Notes under the pieces: generated by a model
The model's database searches: none
Seen by the model: the letters and a program-made list of their open reading frames with translations, nothing else
What the model was told of the DNA's origin: nothing
In this document: positions 18,899 through 27,740 of the stretch, in pieces
Numbering within the stretch: position 1 is the first letter of the stretch
Layout of the letters: each line of letters starts with the position of its first letter
Assembly (NCBI GenBank): GCA_031283685.1
Contig: JAITBI010000029.1
Coordinates: 1-34,965, forward strand
Length of the DNA stretch: 34,965 bases
Origin: Puniceicoccales bacterium
GTDB lineage: Bacteria > Verrucomicrobiota > Verrucomicrobiia > Opitutales > JAIRKQ01
Reading direction: 5' to 3'
Position numbers and translations under genes: made by a program

Positions 18899-20213
18899 TT
18901 CTCCAGGAACAATTGGTATTCTGGGGTATGGGGTGACTGGGAAAGCAGTGATACAATTTTGCGAAAAGCGGAGAATTCCATACAAGGTTTTTAACGAATC
19001 GGGATCTCGGGATGAACAATTTTCGGAGGAGGAAGCGAAGAAGTGCCATCTAATTGTTAGAAGCCCCAGCTTTACACTTTCCCACGAGTGGACAAAATTG
19101 GCAATGGCTACGGGGTGTTATTGCGTAGGTGAACTAGATCTAGCATCATGCTTTTGGCATGGAAAAATTGTGGCGATTACGGGAACAAATGGGAAAACAA
19201 CGACCACAGAATTTGTTGCCCATGCACTGCAAACTCACGGTCAAAAAGTAGTCACGTGTGGAAACATAGGGAGGCCATTCATAGAGATAGTAGATTCTGG
19301 CATAAATGAACATGACGCTTGGGCTGTCGTAGAAGTGAGCTCATTTCAAATGGACGGAGGAATATTGTTCAGACCAGATTACGTACTGTGGACGAATTTC
19401 GCAGATGATCATCTGGATGTTCATGTCGGGATAAGGGAATATTTTAATTGTAAAGCAAATTTGCTTAGAAATGCCAAAACGCCCAATGGTCCTCAAAAGC
19501 ACTGTTTTGTCGGACAAAGTGTGCATGATTTTTGTAAAAATTTACAAGTTACGGACATTTTTGGAAAGTATACCATTTGTTCGAAATTTGATCTGTTGCC
19601 TCCAGAGTCGGCATTGAATATTAGAACACAGCAAGAAAATTTTGCACTGGCCCAAAAGTTTTGGATTTCCAGTGATTTTCCTATTAGGCGACTACAAGAG
19701 GCTGCCCTAACATTTAAAATTCCTCCCCATCGCCTCCAAATAGTTGCCAAAGTTAAACGGCGTAACAGCCAAACAGGGAAAGAAAAAGAGGTGGAATTTT
19801 GGAACGATTCAAAGGCGACAAATTTTCATGCATTAAATGCCGCATTGGCATCGTTCGACAAAAAAGTTATCCTGATAGCCGGTGGAAAATCGAAGGATGA
19901 GCCTCTTGAAAAATTCCAAAAAATTGTGGCTGGACGGATTAAAGCTCTATTGTTAATAGGGGAAACGGGTAAAATTTTATATCAAGCTATGGATACGAGT
20001 TTAGTCAAAAACTTGGGGGTGACGTATAAGTTTTTCCCAAACGATAGAAATTTGAAAAAACTAATGGTCGATATTGTCGAATATGCTTTCGACATAGCTG
20101 TCGATGGAGATGTGGTGCTGTTAAGTCCAGGCTTTTCAAGCCTCGACTGGTTTAAAGATTATGCGGACAGAGGAAAATTTTTTGAAAATGGAGTTTTATG
20201 TTTGAATTTATAA
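18873..20213 (+). CDS. murD: UDP-N-acetylmuramoylalanine-D-glutamate ligase
   Basis: ILGYGVTGKAVIQF, SPSF, VAITGTNGKTTTTEF, CGNIGRPF, EVSSFQMD, NFADDHLDVH, FWNDSKATNFHALNAAL, LLSPGFSSLDWFKDYADRG. ATG 18873 is likelier than the tracked TTG 18861; overlaps the mraY 3' end. Confidence 0.95.
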   Translation: MGTLDVVVNSPGTIGILGYGVTGKAVIQFCEKRRIPYKVFNESGSRDEQFSEEEAKKCHLIVRSPSFTLSHEWTKLAMATGCYCVGELDLASCFWHGKIVAITGTNGKTTTTEFVAHALQTHGQKVVTCGNIGRPFIEIVDSGINEHDAWAVVEVSSFQMDGGILFRPDYVLWTNFADDHLDVHVGIREYFNCKANLLRNAKTPNGPQKHCFVGQSVHDFCKNLQVTDIFGKYTICSKFDLLPPESALNIRTQQENFALAQKFWISSDFPIRRLQEAALTFKIPPHRLQIVAKVKRRNSQTGKEKEVEFWNDSKATNFHALNAALASFDKKVILIAGGKSKDEPLEKFQKIVAGRIKALLLIGETGKILYQAMDTSLVKNLGVTYKFFPNDRNLKKLMVDIVEYAFDIAVDGDVVLLSPGFSSLDWFKDYADRGKFFENGVLCLNL

Positions 20214-20248
20214 AATAAATAGCAACTATCTAAAAAAGATTTTATAAT

Positions 20249-20965
20249 ATGAAATTGCAAAATGTGTTAATTGTATATGTTTTTACGCCGTTCGCATTGC
20301 TAATGACTGGATGTTCTGTTTTTGATGGTGCCAATGGGAAAAAATACAACAATATTGCCTATTCTATTGCACCTGAAGTAGCTCGTGATGGGGCGAGCGC
20401 GAGGAAAAAACCTACACAACCAAGACAATCATTTGAAGAAACCGAAATGGAAAGTCGTTTTTTTAGAGATGTTAGTGCATTTGCCCCGACTTATGAAGTT
20501 TATATTATTCAAAAAGGAGATACGATCTATGGAATTGCCAGGAAGGTAAAAATGTCGCCTACGACGCTTATGGCTATCAATGGTCTAAGTAAGGATAGTA
20601 AACTGGTAGTAGGTCAGCGACTGAAGATTGAAGATAATAAATCCGGATGGCCATCGCCAGTTATGACCGCGAAAACAACCCTTTACACTGTCCAAGCAGG
20701 TGATTCTTTATCCAAGATAGCACACGCCTATGGAGTTACGGTGAAATCGTTAAAGGAGATAAATAACTTATCTTCTAATAAATTGATGATAGGGCAGGAG
20801 CTAATAGTTCAAAGAGTATTAGATTATACCGTAAAGCCTGGAGATCGTTTGGGTTCGATTGCAAAACGTTTTCACATAAAGCAAGCCGATTTGCGGGAAG
20901 TCAATGATATAGACAATTCGAACGAACTACGCGTTGGGCAAAAATTATCATTCCTCTCAAAATAA
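20249..20965 (+). CDS. Lipoprotein with three LysM domains
   Basis: 238 aa; signal peptide with lipobox-like LLMTGC and three LysM repeats (YIIQKGDTIYGIA..., YTVQAGDSLSKIA..., YTVKPGDRLGSIA...). No M23 peptidase domain seen. Confidence 0.9.
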   Translation: MKLQNVLIVYVFTPFALLMTGCSVFDGANGKKYNNIAYSIAPEVARDGASARKKPTQPRQSFEETEMESRFFRDVSAFAPTYEVYIIQKGDTIYGIARKVKMSPTTLMAINGLSKDSKLVVGQRLKIEDNKSGWPSPVMTAKTTLYTVQAGDSLSKIAHAYGVTVKSLKEINNLSSNKLMIGQELIVQRVLDYTVKPGDRLGSIAKRFHIKQADLREVNDIDNSNELRVGQKLSFLSK

Positions 20966-21031
20966 CAACTTAGAGGGATGGTTTCTGAAGAAGAAGATTA
21001 AAATCGAAGGAATACAAAAATATATTACAAG

Positions 21032-22414
21032 ATGAACGAAAGATTTAGTTTAAGTTTAAGAAGATTTTGGATTTTCTTGATAGTAATAATTGCCATAGGT
21101 AAGGCATTTTTTTCTAAAAATACTTTGTTGGGTCTTCCTCCCATGACTCCCGAAGAGGTTGCCGATTTAGTTGTAGATCATGGCAGTGTAGAAGAAATGC
21201 TGGATGCTGAATTTGATGAGAATTCTGTTTTTCAGAGAGGGCTTAATTTTGGGGCATTTGTAGATAGTCTGCGTGATGAAGATTTGAGAGACGACGGCTC
21301 TTTTCGCAGTGCCGTAAACCGATGGCGGGGTATAGCCGATGGACAATCTTCAATGTCAAAAGAGAATATAGATTTAAATTTACAGTCCAACATGTATGTA
21401 TTTTTGCCTGACATAGGCGATGGGGAAGCGAAGCATGTCATTACGCATGTTAATTCTGAACTAGCATCCTTGACGTTGGCGGCTAATACATTGCTTGCCA
21501 ATGCCATTGCAGATCGCATGATAAGCGTCAAAGGCTGTCTTGCTGACCCGTTTATTCACATCATCTATGGCCACGCTCATCAGAATAAGATCGCTGGACT
21601 TGGATACAATAGCCGCATGGGTGGCTTTGCTATGGGACTCGATGACGTTTGGACATTTCCCAACGAAAGGTATCTTCGAATAGGTGTTGTCTTTGGATAT
21701 GCGGGCGGAAAAACGGCTTTTTCTGGTTCTGCTGTTGGCCTTGAAAAAACTGTTAAGCATGATATTTATACAATTGAACTATTCAGTGCCTATGAATTTT
21801 TCAACGATAGACGTTTAAAAACAAACATCGGGAGTATTATTGGATACAGCTTTAATGATGATAGGTTGCATAGGATTGATTTAGGATCCAATGTTTTTGA
21901 TGCTAAAGTTAGGTCTAATAATGTTTTCATTGGTATGGAATGTGTCAAAAATTTGTATGCGTACAAAGATTATCAGTTTGGTTTATGGCTCCGAGCGAAT
22001 TATAGCCGTATTGCGCAAAAAGGCTACGATGAATCAACAGTAGCAGCAATGGGGGCACAACATGTTTCTGCCGTCAATCACGACTTTTTTACAACCGTCG
22101 TTGGTTTCAATGTTGAAAAGGAAATCCTGGATTCGGAGTGGATTGATAAAAAACTAACGCTTTCGTTGAAGACAGGTTGGGAATGTCAGGTGGTGTGGAA
22201 ACATTCCGATGCTACATTTTCTTTTGACAACAACATAGGTCTTGGGAAATTTGCCCCGGTATTTAGGCAACCTTCGCGGAATGCTGCCATTGTGTCTCTA
22301 GGAGCTTCTCAGAAGCTGAATATCCACTGGAGCATTGTTGGTTCCTACATAGCGAGATTTAACAAAGATATTGCCACCCATAACCTTTCCCTTGGCGCTG
22401 AATATTCTTTTTAA
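21032..22414 (+). CDS. Autotransporter-type beta-barrel outer membrane protein with short N-terminal region
   Basis: 460 aa; N-terminal hydrophobic segment, alternating beta-strand pattern from about residue 170, terminal aromatic LSLGAEYSF typical of outer membrane barrels. Confidence 0.75.
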   Translation: MNERFSLSLRRFWIFLIVIIAIGKAFFSKNTLLGLPPMTPEEVADLVVDHGSVEEMLDAEFDENSVFQRGLNFGAFVDSLRDEDLRDDGSFRSAVNRWRGIADGQSSMSKENIDLNLQSNMYVFLPDIGDGEAKHVITHVNSELASLTLAANTLLANAIADRMISVKGCLADPFIHIIYGHAHQNKIAGLGYNSRMGGFAMGLDDVWTFPNERYLRIGVVFGYAGGKTAFSGSAVGLEKTVKHDIYTIELFSAYEFFNDRRLKTNIGSIIGYSFNDDRLHRIDLGSNVFDAKVRSNNVFIGMECVKNLYAYKDYQFGLWLRANYSRIAQKGYDESTVAAMGAQHVSAVNHDFFTTVVGFNVEKEILDSEWIDKKLTLSLKTGWECQVVWKHSDATFSFDNNIGLGKFAPVFRQPSRNAAIVSLGASQKLNIHWSIVGSYIARFNKDIATHNLSLGAEYSF

Positions 22415-22685
22415 AAGTGCTGAATGTTCCCTTCCCAAAACCGTTTGCGCTGCTTTTGAACATAACTAGATGTTGGCCATGCCATCCCGTTGGTGTGCCA
22501 AATTTCAATTGTATTGAACCTTATTTGGTTTGGCGCGGAAAGAAGCTATTTCCTGATACATTTCTTTTAATTCACTTAAATCCAGATTTGTTATTATGGC
22601 ATATTTCTTTTACTTAAATCCAGGAAATTGCATACAAAGGCTTTACACTACTTTTTACATTGAAAAACGTGCAACGTTTCCACCT

Positions 22686-22775
22686 ATGAAATTATCTTGC
22701 TTGGTTTCAGGAAAAGAATACCTTTCAGGCAAAAGGAAGAAAAAATGGCAGATTTGTTGCACATTCAGAACTTAA
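22686..22775 (+). promoter_or_regulatory. Possible short leader ORF overlapping the ABC-F start
   Basis: ATG 22686 to TAA 22773-22775: MKLSCLVSGKEYLSGKRKKKWQICCTFRT*; overlaps the ABC-F ATG at 22745 in another frame. Confidence 0.25.
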
Positions 22776-24118
22776 GCCTATCTTTTCCTCACAAAGTCTG
22801 TTTTGACAACTTTTCAGCACATATTTCGCAAGGCGATCGTATTGCTATTATCGGTCGTAACGGTAGCGGCAAGTCTTCACTTATAAAAGCGATTGCGCAA
22901 ATGGGTACAAACATTGCAACTGCATATATTCCGCAAATAATTACGGATTTTGATGCTTACAGCGGAGGTGAAAAATTTAATAGGGCCCTATCCATCGCTC
23001 TTAGTGGTAACCCAGATTTGATGTTGCTTGATGAGCCGACAAATCACTTGGATGCGCACAATCGATCTGGACTCCTAAGGAAGCTACTGTCCTATCGCGG
23101 AACATTGATAATTGTGACACACGATCGAGAAATTTTAAGAAATTGCGTACATATTTTGTGGCACATAGATAATGGCAAGGTTACGATTTTTCGTGGACAA
23201 TATGACGATTACATGAAAGAATTGCAGACCAAATATCAGTCTCTGATGCATCAGGTAGATCTTCTTAAATGTCAAGAAAAGGATGCTCACAGAGGTCTAA
23301 TGAAGGAACAGGAAAGGTCTGCCAAAAGTAAAGCTGTTGGGCAAAAGAAGGTATCCAATCGGAGATGGATGAAATCGGTCGGTGATCTGAAGGCCATGAG
23401 AGCTGAGGTTTCCCGGGGAAGTAAGCTAAAAGCGATTAGTAAGAAAAAACAAGATTTGCTTGGTCAATTGGAGCAAATCCATCTGCCCAAGGTAATCATT
23501 CCTAGATTCAATCTATCAGCTCAAAAAGTTGCACAGGGAACGATCGTGTCAATTTCCGATGGAGCCATTGGATATGGTGATACATTCATTTGGAATAATA
23601 TTAATTTATCCGTTCATTCTTCGGAACGTGTTGCACTTACTGGCAGGAATGGTAGTGGGAAAACTACACTGATTAGAGGAATATTGGATGATTCGAAGGT
23701 CATCAAAGCAGGGAATTGGAATACTCCACCGTTGAAGGATATTGGTGTATTGGATCAGCATTACAAAACTCTTTCGCCAGATAGGTCAGTGCTAGAAATA
23801 ATATCCGAGGCCGTACCGGAATGGAGTCACGCTGAGATTCGATGCCACCTAAACGATTTTCTCTTTCGAAAGAATGAGGAAATATTGGAAGCCGTTAAAA
23901 ATTTATCGGGCGGAGAAAAGGCACGCCTTTCCCTGGCTCAAATCGCAGCTCACCCGCCCAAACTTCTCATTTTAGATGAAATTACCAACAATTTAGATTT
24001 GGAAACGTGCGATCACATTATTCAAATACTCCGTGAATATCCGGGAGCCATGATAGTTGTTTCCCACGATGAAACTTTTCTAAAAGAAATAAAAATTGAT
24101 AAATACTATGGCGGGTAA
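22745..24118 (+). CDS. ABC-F family ATP-binding protein (tandem ABC, no TM)
   Basis: Two ABC domains: GRNGSGKSSLIKAI/YSGGEKFN/LMLLDEPTNHLD and GRNGSGKTTLIRGI/LSGGEKARLSLAQ/LLILDEITNNLD, separated by a basic linker; no hydrophobic helices. ATG 22745 (MADLLHIQNLSLSF) preferred over the ORF-track start. Confidence 0.9.
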   Translation: MADLLHIQNLSLSFPHKVCFDNFSAHISQGDRIAIIGRNGSGKSSLIKAIAQMGTNIATAYIPQIITDFDAYSGGEKFNRALSIALSGNPDLMLLDEPTNHLDAHNRSGLLRKLLSYRGTLIIVTHDREILRNCVHILWHIDNGKVTIFRGQYDDYMKELQTKYQSLMHQVDLLKCQEKDAHRGLMKEQERSAKSKAVGQKKVSNRRWMKSVGDLKAMRAEVSRGSKLKAISKKKQDLLGQLEQIHLPKVIIPRFNLSAQKVAQGTIVSISDGAIGYGDTFIWNNINLSVHSSERVALTGRNGSGKTTLIRGILDDSKVIKAGNWNTPPLKDIGVLDQHYKTLSPDRSVLEIISEAVPEWSHAEIRCHLNDFLFRKNEEILEAVKNLSGGEKARLSLAQIAAHPPKLLILDEITNNLDLETCDHIIQILREYPGAMIVVSHDETFLKEIKIDKYYGG

Positions 24119-24158
24119 ATGCCAACTATGCGAAACTTACATTTTCCCAAATTAACTG

Positions 24159-24653
24159 CTAGTTTTTTGCATTTCCAGCTTCCCTGTCAATGCGCAGAAC
24201 AGCGCTGGCGTCATTCCCGGCGAATTTTAAACGATCAACGAAATGTTGGGTTTGGCTTTCTTCTTCAATTTGCTCAGTTACGAACCAATTTAACATATTC
24301 TGGGATTCATAATCTTTCAGTGAAACGGCCAAATCATACATTTTGTGGATTAAACCAGTAACTTTCTTTTCGTGATTCAGAGCAACCTCGAAGGCATTTA
24401 GTGGAGATTTGTAGTCCGTTGAAGCTTGGGCAATCGGCAGTAATTCAACTTTTACACCACGGGAGACCAAATAGTCATAGAATTTCATTCCATGTTCAAT
24501 TTCTTCCTTTGCTTGTCTGCGCATCCATTCAGCGATACCCACGAAGGACATTGATCCCACCGCAGCTGCCATTCCCAGATATATGTAGGCGGATTCAAGC
24601 TCGTTCCGAATCTGCTCAACCATCAATTTTTCAAGATCTTTCGATATTTTCAT
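24159..24653 (-). CDS. Non-heme ferritin
   Basis: 164 aa; ELESAYIYLGMAAAV, MRRQAKEEIEHGMKFYDYLVSRG, NWFVTEQIEEESQ. Confidence 0.93.
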   Translation of the reverse strand: MKISKDLEKLMVEQIRNELESAYIYLGMAAAVGSMSFVGIAEWMRRQAKEEIEHGMKFYDYLVSRGVKVELLPIAQASTDYKSPLNAFEVALNHEKKVTGLIHKMYDLAVSLKDYESQNMLNWFVTEQIEEESQTQHFVDRLKFAGNDASAVLRIDREAGNAKN

Positions 24654-24668
24654 ACATTTACTCTTCTG

Positions 24669-25169
24669 TCACCAGACGTTATAATGGATTCTCGATGAGT
24701 CAAGGCGACTGTCGGGTTTTGCCGGGCTCTTTAAATGGCCTATGGGAATCCACGTAAACGGGACAATATGTGCCGGTAATTGGAAATAGTTTTTAAAGTT
24801 TTCGATGTGTGATTTGTTTGGGTATAGGCCGACCCAGACAGCTCCGAGGCCGAGATCACTAACGGCAATCAAAATATTTTCAGCAATGGCTGCACAATTT
24901 TGATCAAAAAATTCTTTGAGAATTTCCTTCCCGGGTTCACCGCAGACAAGGATTCCGGCGGATGCCTGCAGTGACATGCTCGCATAGGGATGAATCTTTG
25001 TCACACCATCCAATTTTTCCCGTTCGGTGACGACCACGAAGTGTCCTGGGGAAGAATGCATGGCTGACGGTGCCGACATTCCCGCATGAACTAACTTCTT
25101 CAGAGTATCCGTAGAGATTTCGCCGGATTTAAAATCTCTTACACTGTGCCGCGATAAAATTGCTTCCAT
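24669..25169 (-). CDS. Nitroreductase family protein
   Basis: MEAILSRHSVRDFKSGEISTDTLKKLVHAGMSAPSAMHSSPGHFVVV; ENILIAVSDLGLGAVWVGLYP. ATG at 25169 fits the family N-terminus better than the tracked start at 25211. Confidence 0.88.
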   Translation of the reverse strand: MEAILSRHSVRDFKSGEISTDTLKKLVHAGMSAPSAMHSSPGHFVVVTEREKLDGVTKIHPYASMSLQASAGILVCGEPGKEILKEFFDQNCAAIAENILIAVSDLGLGAVWVGLYPNKSHIENFKNYFQLPAHIVPFTWIPIGHLKSPAKPDSRLDSSRIHYNVW

Positions 25170-25194
25170 AAAACTTTCTTTTAAAATTTGAACT

Positions 25195-26073
25195 CTAGTG
25201 GAATTTAACAACCATTTGAAAAATTTCTATCAAAAAGGCTTCAATGCACGACATAAAATTTACATTCAGCACAGTGAGATATGCTTTGTTTTCCAGATTT
25301 GAGATGATTCTTGGGAAAATTTTTACGTGTTCCAGCCTATTTCTAAAAAAATTTGCCGTTTCGTTTTCAATTTGCGCAAGGAGTAATCCGTAAACCCCTT
25401 GTTTGTTCACCTGTTCTCCCGGGAAATCATTGGCTTCGGATTCTTCAAGAAGGTTAGCCAACAGAGCTTCGAGTTGCGTCAGGAGTAAATACATCTGCAT
25501 GATGGCATTGGTTTTTTTTTCACAATTTGTGTCGAATAGCGATGATAACCATGCCGAGTAGTTCGCCAACCAAATTTGCATTTCCTTGTTCCTGAAAAAT
25601 TCGCTGTCGGATGACAATCGTGTGACTGAGCACCGGCCGATAATGGTCGGCAAAATGGTATGTAATCTGGATGTTGTCAGGAAAATTATCGTATCGGCGG
25701 GGGGCTCTTCGAGGGTTTTTAGAAATGCATTTGCCGCTGCGCCATGCATTTTCCCAGCGTCATAAATCACCACAAATTTCTTTGCACAGACCTTTGGGGA
25801 TAGGTAAATTGTCGAGCACAGTTCCCGAATTTGATCGACGGAAATCTGCATCATCGCTCCAACCGGTCGAATTTGTAGAAAATCTACGCAGGTCGTGGGA
25901 TTTTCCCTTTGAAGTACTTTTGCGGCAAAGAGCGTAGCTACCCCATTGCAAACCTCAATGTCCTTACAAACCAGAAGGTTCGAATTGGGTAGGTTTCCGT
26001 TTTCATAGGATTCTAGTAGCGATGTGAACCCCTGCTGGTTTTTAATTTTTAAAAAATCTTTTTGCAAATTCAT
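25195..26073 (-). CDS. holB: DNA polymerase III delta'-like subunit
   Basis: 292 aa; ISVDQIRELCSTIYLSPKVCAKKFVVIYDAGKMHGAAANAFLKTLEEPPADTIIFLTTSRLHTILPTIIGRC is diagnostic of delta'/HolB; overlaps tmk. Confidence 0.85.
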   Translation of the reverse strand: MNLQKDFLKIKNQQGFTSLLESYENGNLPNSNLLVCKDIEVCNGVATLFAAKVLQRENPTTCVDFLQIRPVGAMMQISVDQIRELCSTIYLSPKVCAKKFVVIYDAGKMHGAAANAFLKTLEEPPADTIIFLTTSRLHTILPTIIGRCSVTRLSSDSEFFRNKEMQIWLANYSAWLSSLFDTNCEKKTNAIMQMYLLLTQLEALLANLLEESEANDFPGEQVNKQGVYGLLLAQIENETANFFRNRLEHVKIFPRIISNLENKAYLTVLNVNFMSCIEAFLIEIFQMVVKFH

Positions 26074-26671
26074 TCCTTATTTTTTCGTGGATTATTTCCG
26101 CATTATCGGCGCCATCGACCATAAAAAATCTGGCATTTCCCTTTGCCAATTCCAGATATCCATCGCGGATCTTTTCGAAGAAACTTTCATCTTCTTGCTC
26201 AATTCTGTCGCGGGAACCATTTTCTAAGGCGATGCGTCTAAAGCTTTCTGCGACGCTTATGTTGGGGAAAACTGTCATGGTTGGAACGCATCCAGATAGG
26301 GCGAATTCGTTTAAAAATTGCACGATATGCGGATCGATTGCCCGTGCGACGCCTTGATAGACAACGGTCGAATCAAAAAATCTATCGCATAGGACAAATT
26401 TCCCAGATTTTATGGCCGGCAGAATTTTTTCATCCACATGTTGCGCCCGACTAGCTTCAAACAGTAATATTTCCGCCCGTATGGAGAAAATATCATTTTT
26501 ATTACCTTCAAGCAGAAGGTTACGAATTTTTTCTCCGAGATCTGTCCCTCCAGGCTCACGAGTCACGATAACGTCTTTCCCATTGGCGCGTAACCAATTT
26601 GCTAACATGTTTAGTTGGGTACTTTTCCCGCAGCCTTCAATTCCTTCAAACGTAACAAATATCCCACTCAT
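26042..26671 (-). CDS. tmk: Thymidylate kinase
   Basis: 209 aa; FVTFEGIEGCGKSTQLNMLANWL, TREPGGTDLGEKIRNLLL, LCDRFFDSTVVYQG. Confidence 0.96.
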   Translation of the reverse strand: MSGIFVTFEGIEGCGKSTQLNMLANWLRANGKDVIVTREPGGTDLGEKIRNLLLEGNKNDIFSIRAEILLFEASRAQHVDEKILPAIKSGKFVLCDRFFDSTVVYQGVARAIDPHIVQFLNEFALSGCVPTMTVFPNISVAESFRRIALENGSRDRIEQEDESFFEKIRDGYLELAKGNARFFMVDGADNAEIIHEKIRNEFAKRFFKN

Positions 26672-27735
26672 ATTGCTAGAATTTCCACATCATTTAAGGT
26701 TGGTGAAATCATGTTTTTTACATAAAATGCCGACGTCGCTGCCGCAAAATTTATGGCAAAATTTACATCATTATTGCACAAATACGCTGCTAAAAAACCC
26801 GCATTATACCGATCACCTGCTCCGGTTAAAATTTTCGGATTTTCTACGAAATATTTGTTCGCAATTGCCGATTCCTCGTCCGTGGCAGCAGCAGAAACTT
26901 TAACGCCATGGATAAACACCACTTCAATATTTAAAGCCTTGCGTAACAATTTTGCAGCTTCTTCCATACGGTCTTCCCTTTCATCGAGCTGAAAATCCTG
27001 TCCAATGGTAAGCAATACCTGCTGTGCCTCCCGGACATTTAACCCCAGGACGGATCTTCCAAATTTCTGGTAGGAACTAATTAGGAGTAAAAATTCCATG
27101 AGCTCGGGGCATTTCCTTTTTTCTGGATCAGCCAAATCGAAGAAAAATAACCTACCATTTTTTACACATTGCGGTAAAATTTCTGCGGCAAAAAACTGGG
27201 CGATGCTTGTCATGTGTTGCATCATTGTCCAGTTTACCATGGCGAAAGCATCGCTTGAATCGATGGCAGAGACTAGGTCTTTGGGAGATATTTTTGCCAA
27301 AATGCTATGGACTGTCGTTTGGGACAACGACAGCATTTCTCCGAATAGGATTTTGCCATCGGAGAATTCTATGGCTCGGGTTTCGCCGTAGTCTCCAGTG
27401 GAGATTGCCGATGTTTTATTGGCAAAATCTTGAAAAATATTATTTGCACAATCCCCGAGCGCACCGATATATTTAACGTTGGTTCCAAACTTACATAATG
27501 TTTCTGCCAGTAGGGGGCCATTGCCTCCAATCAATTTTTTTTGCGGGACGAGCTCGATATTAGAACTTTTCCCTGCGGCGGACATTATTCTTTTACCAAA
27601 ATCGGAAATTGTCTCAATCCTTGTGTATTTTTCACCGTTACGTACGTCAACGGCCTGAACTATTGTGTCGACGAAACCGTCAAACCCGACAACTACATTT
27701 TTCGTTTGTATTTTTCCTGAATTTGCCGTTGCCAT
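26668..27735 (-). CDS. PfkB-family carbohydrate kinase
   Basis: 355 aa; GGNGPLLAETLCKFGTNVKYIGALGDC and C-terminal GAGDRYNAGFLAAYL signature; overlaps tmk by 4 nt. Confidence 0.87.
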   Translation of the reverse strand: MATANSGKIQTKNVVVGFDGFVDTIVQAVDVRNGEKYTRIETISDFGKRIMSAAGKSSNIELVPQKKLIGGNGPLLAETLCKFGTNVKYIGALGDCANNIFQDFANKTSAISTGDYGETRAIEFSDGKILFGEMLSLSQTTVHSILAKISPKDLVSAIDSSDAFAMVNWTMMQHMTSIAQFFAAEILPQCVKNGRLFFFDLADPEKRKCPELMEFLLLISSYQKFGRSVLGLNVREAQQVLLTIGQDFQLDEREDRMEEAAKLLRKALNIEVVFIHGVKVSAAATDEESAIANKYFVENPKILTGAGDRYNAGFLAAYLCNNDVNFAINFAAATSAFYVKNMISPTLNDVEILAI

Positions 27736-27740
27736 GGTGA

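Noticed and set aside
26412-26903. 163-aa plus-strand ORF across tmk and the PfkB gene
   Set aside because: Antisense to two confident genes; composition typical of a shadow frame.
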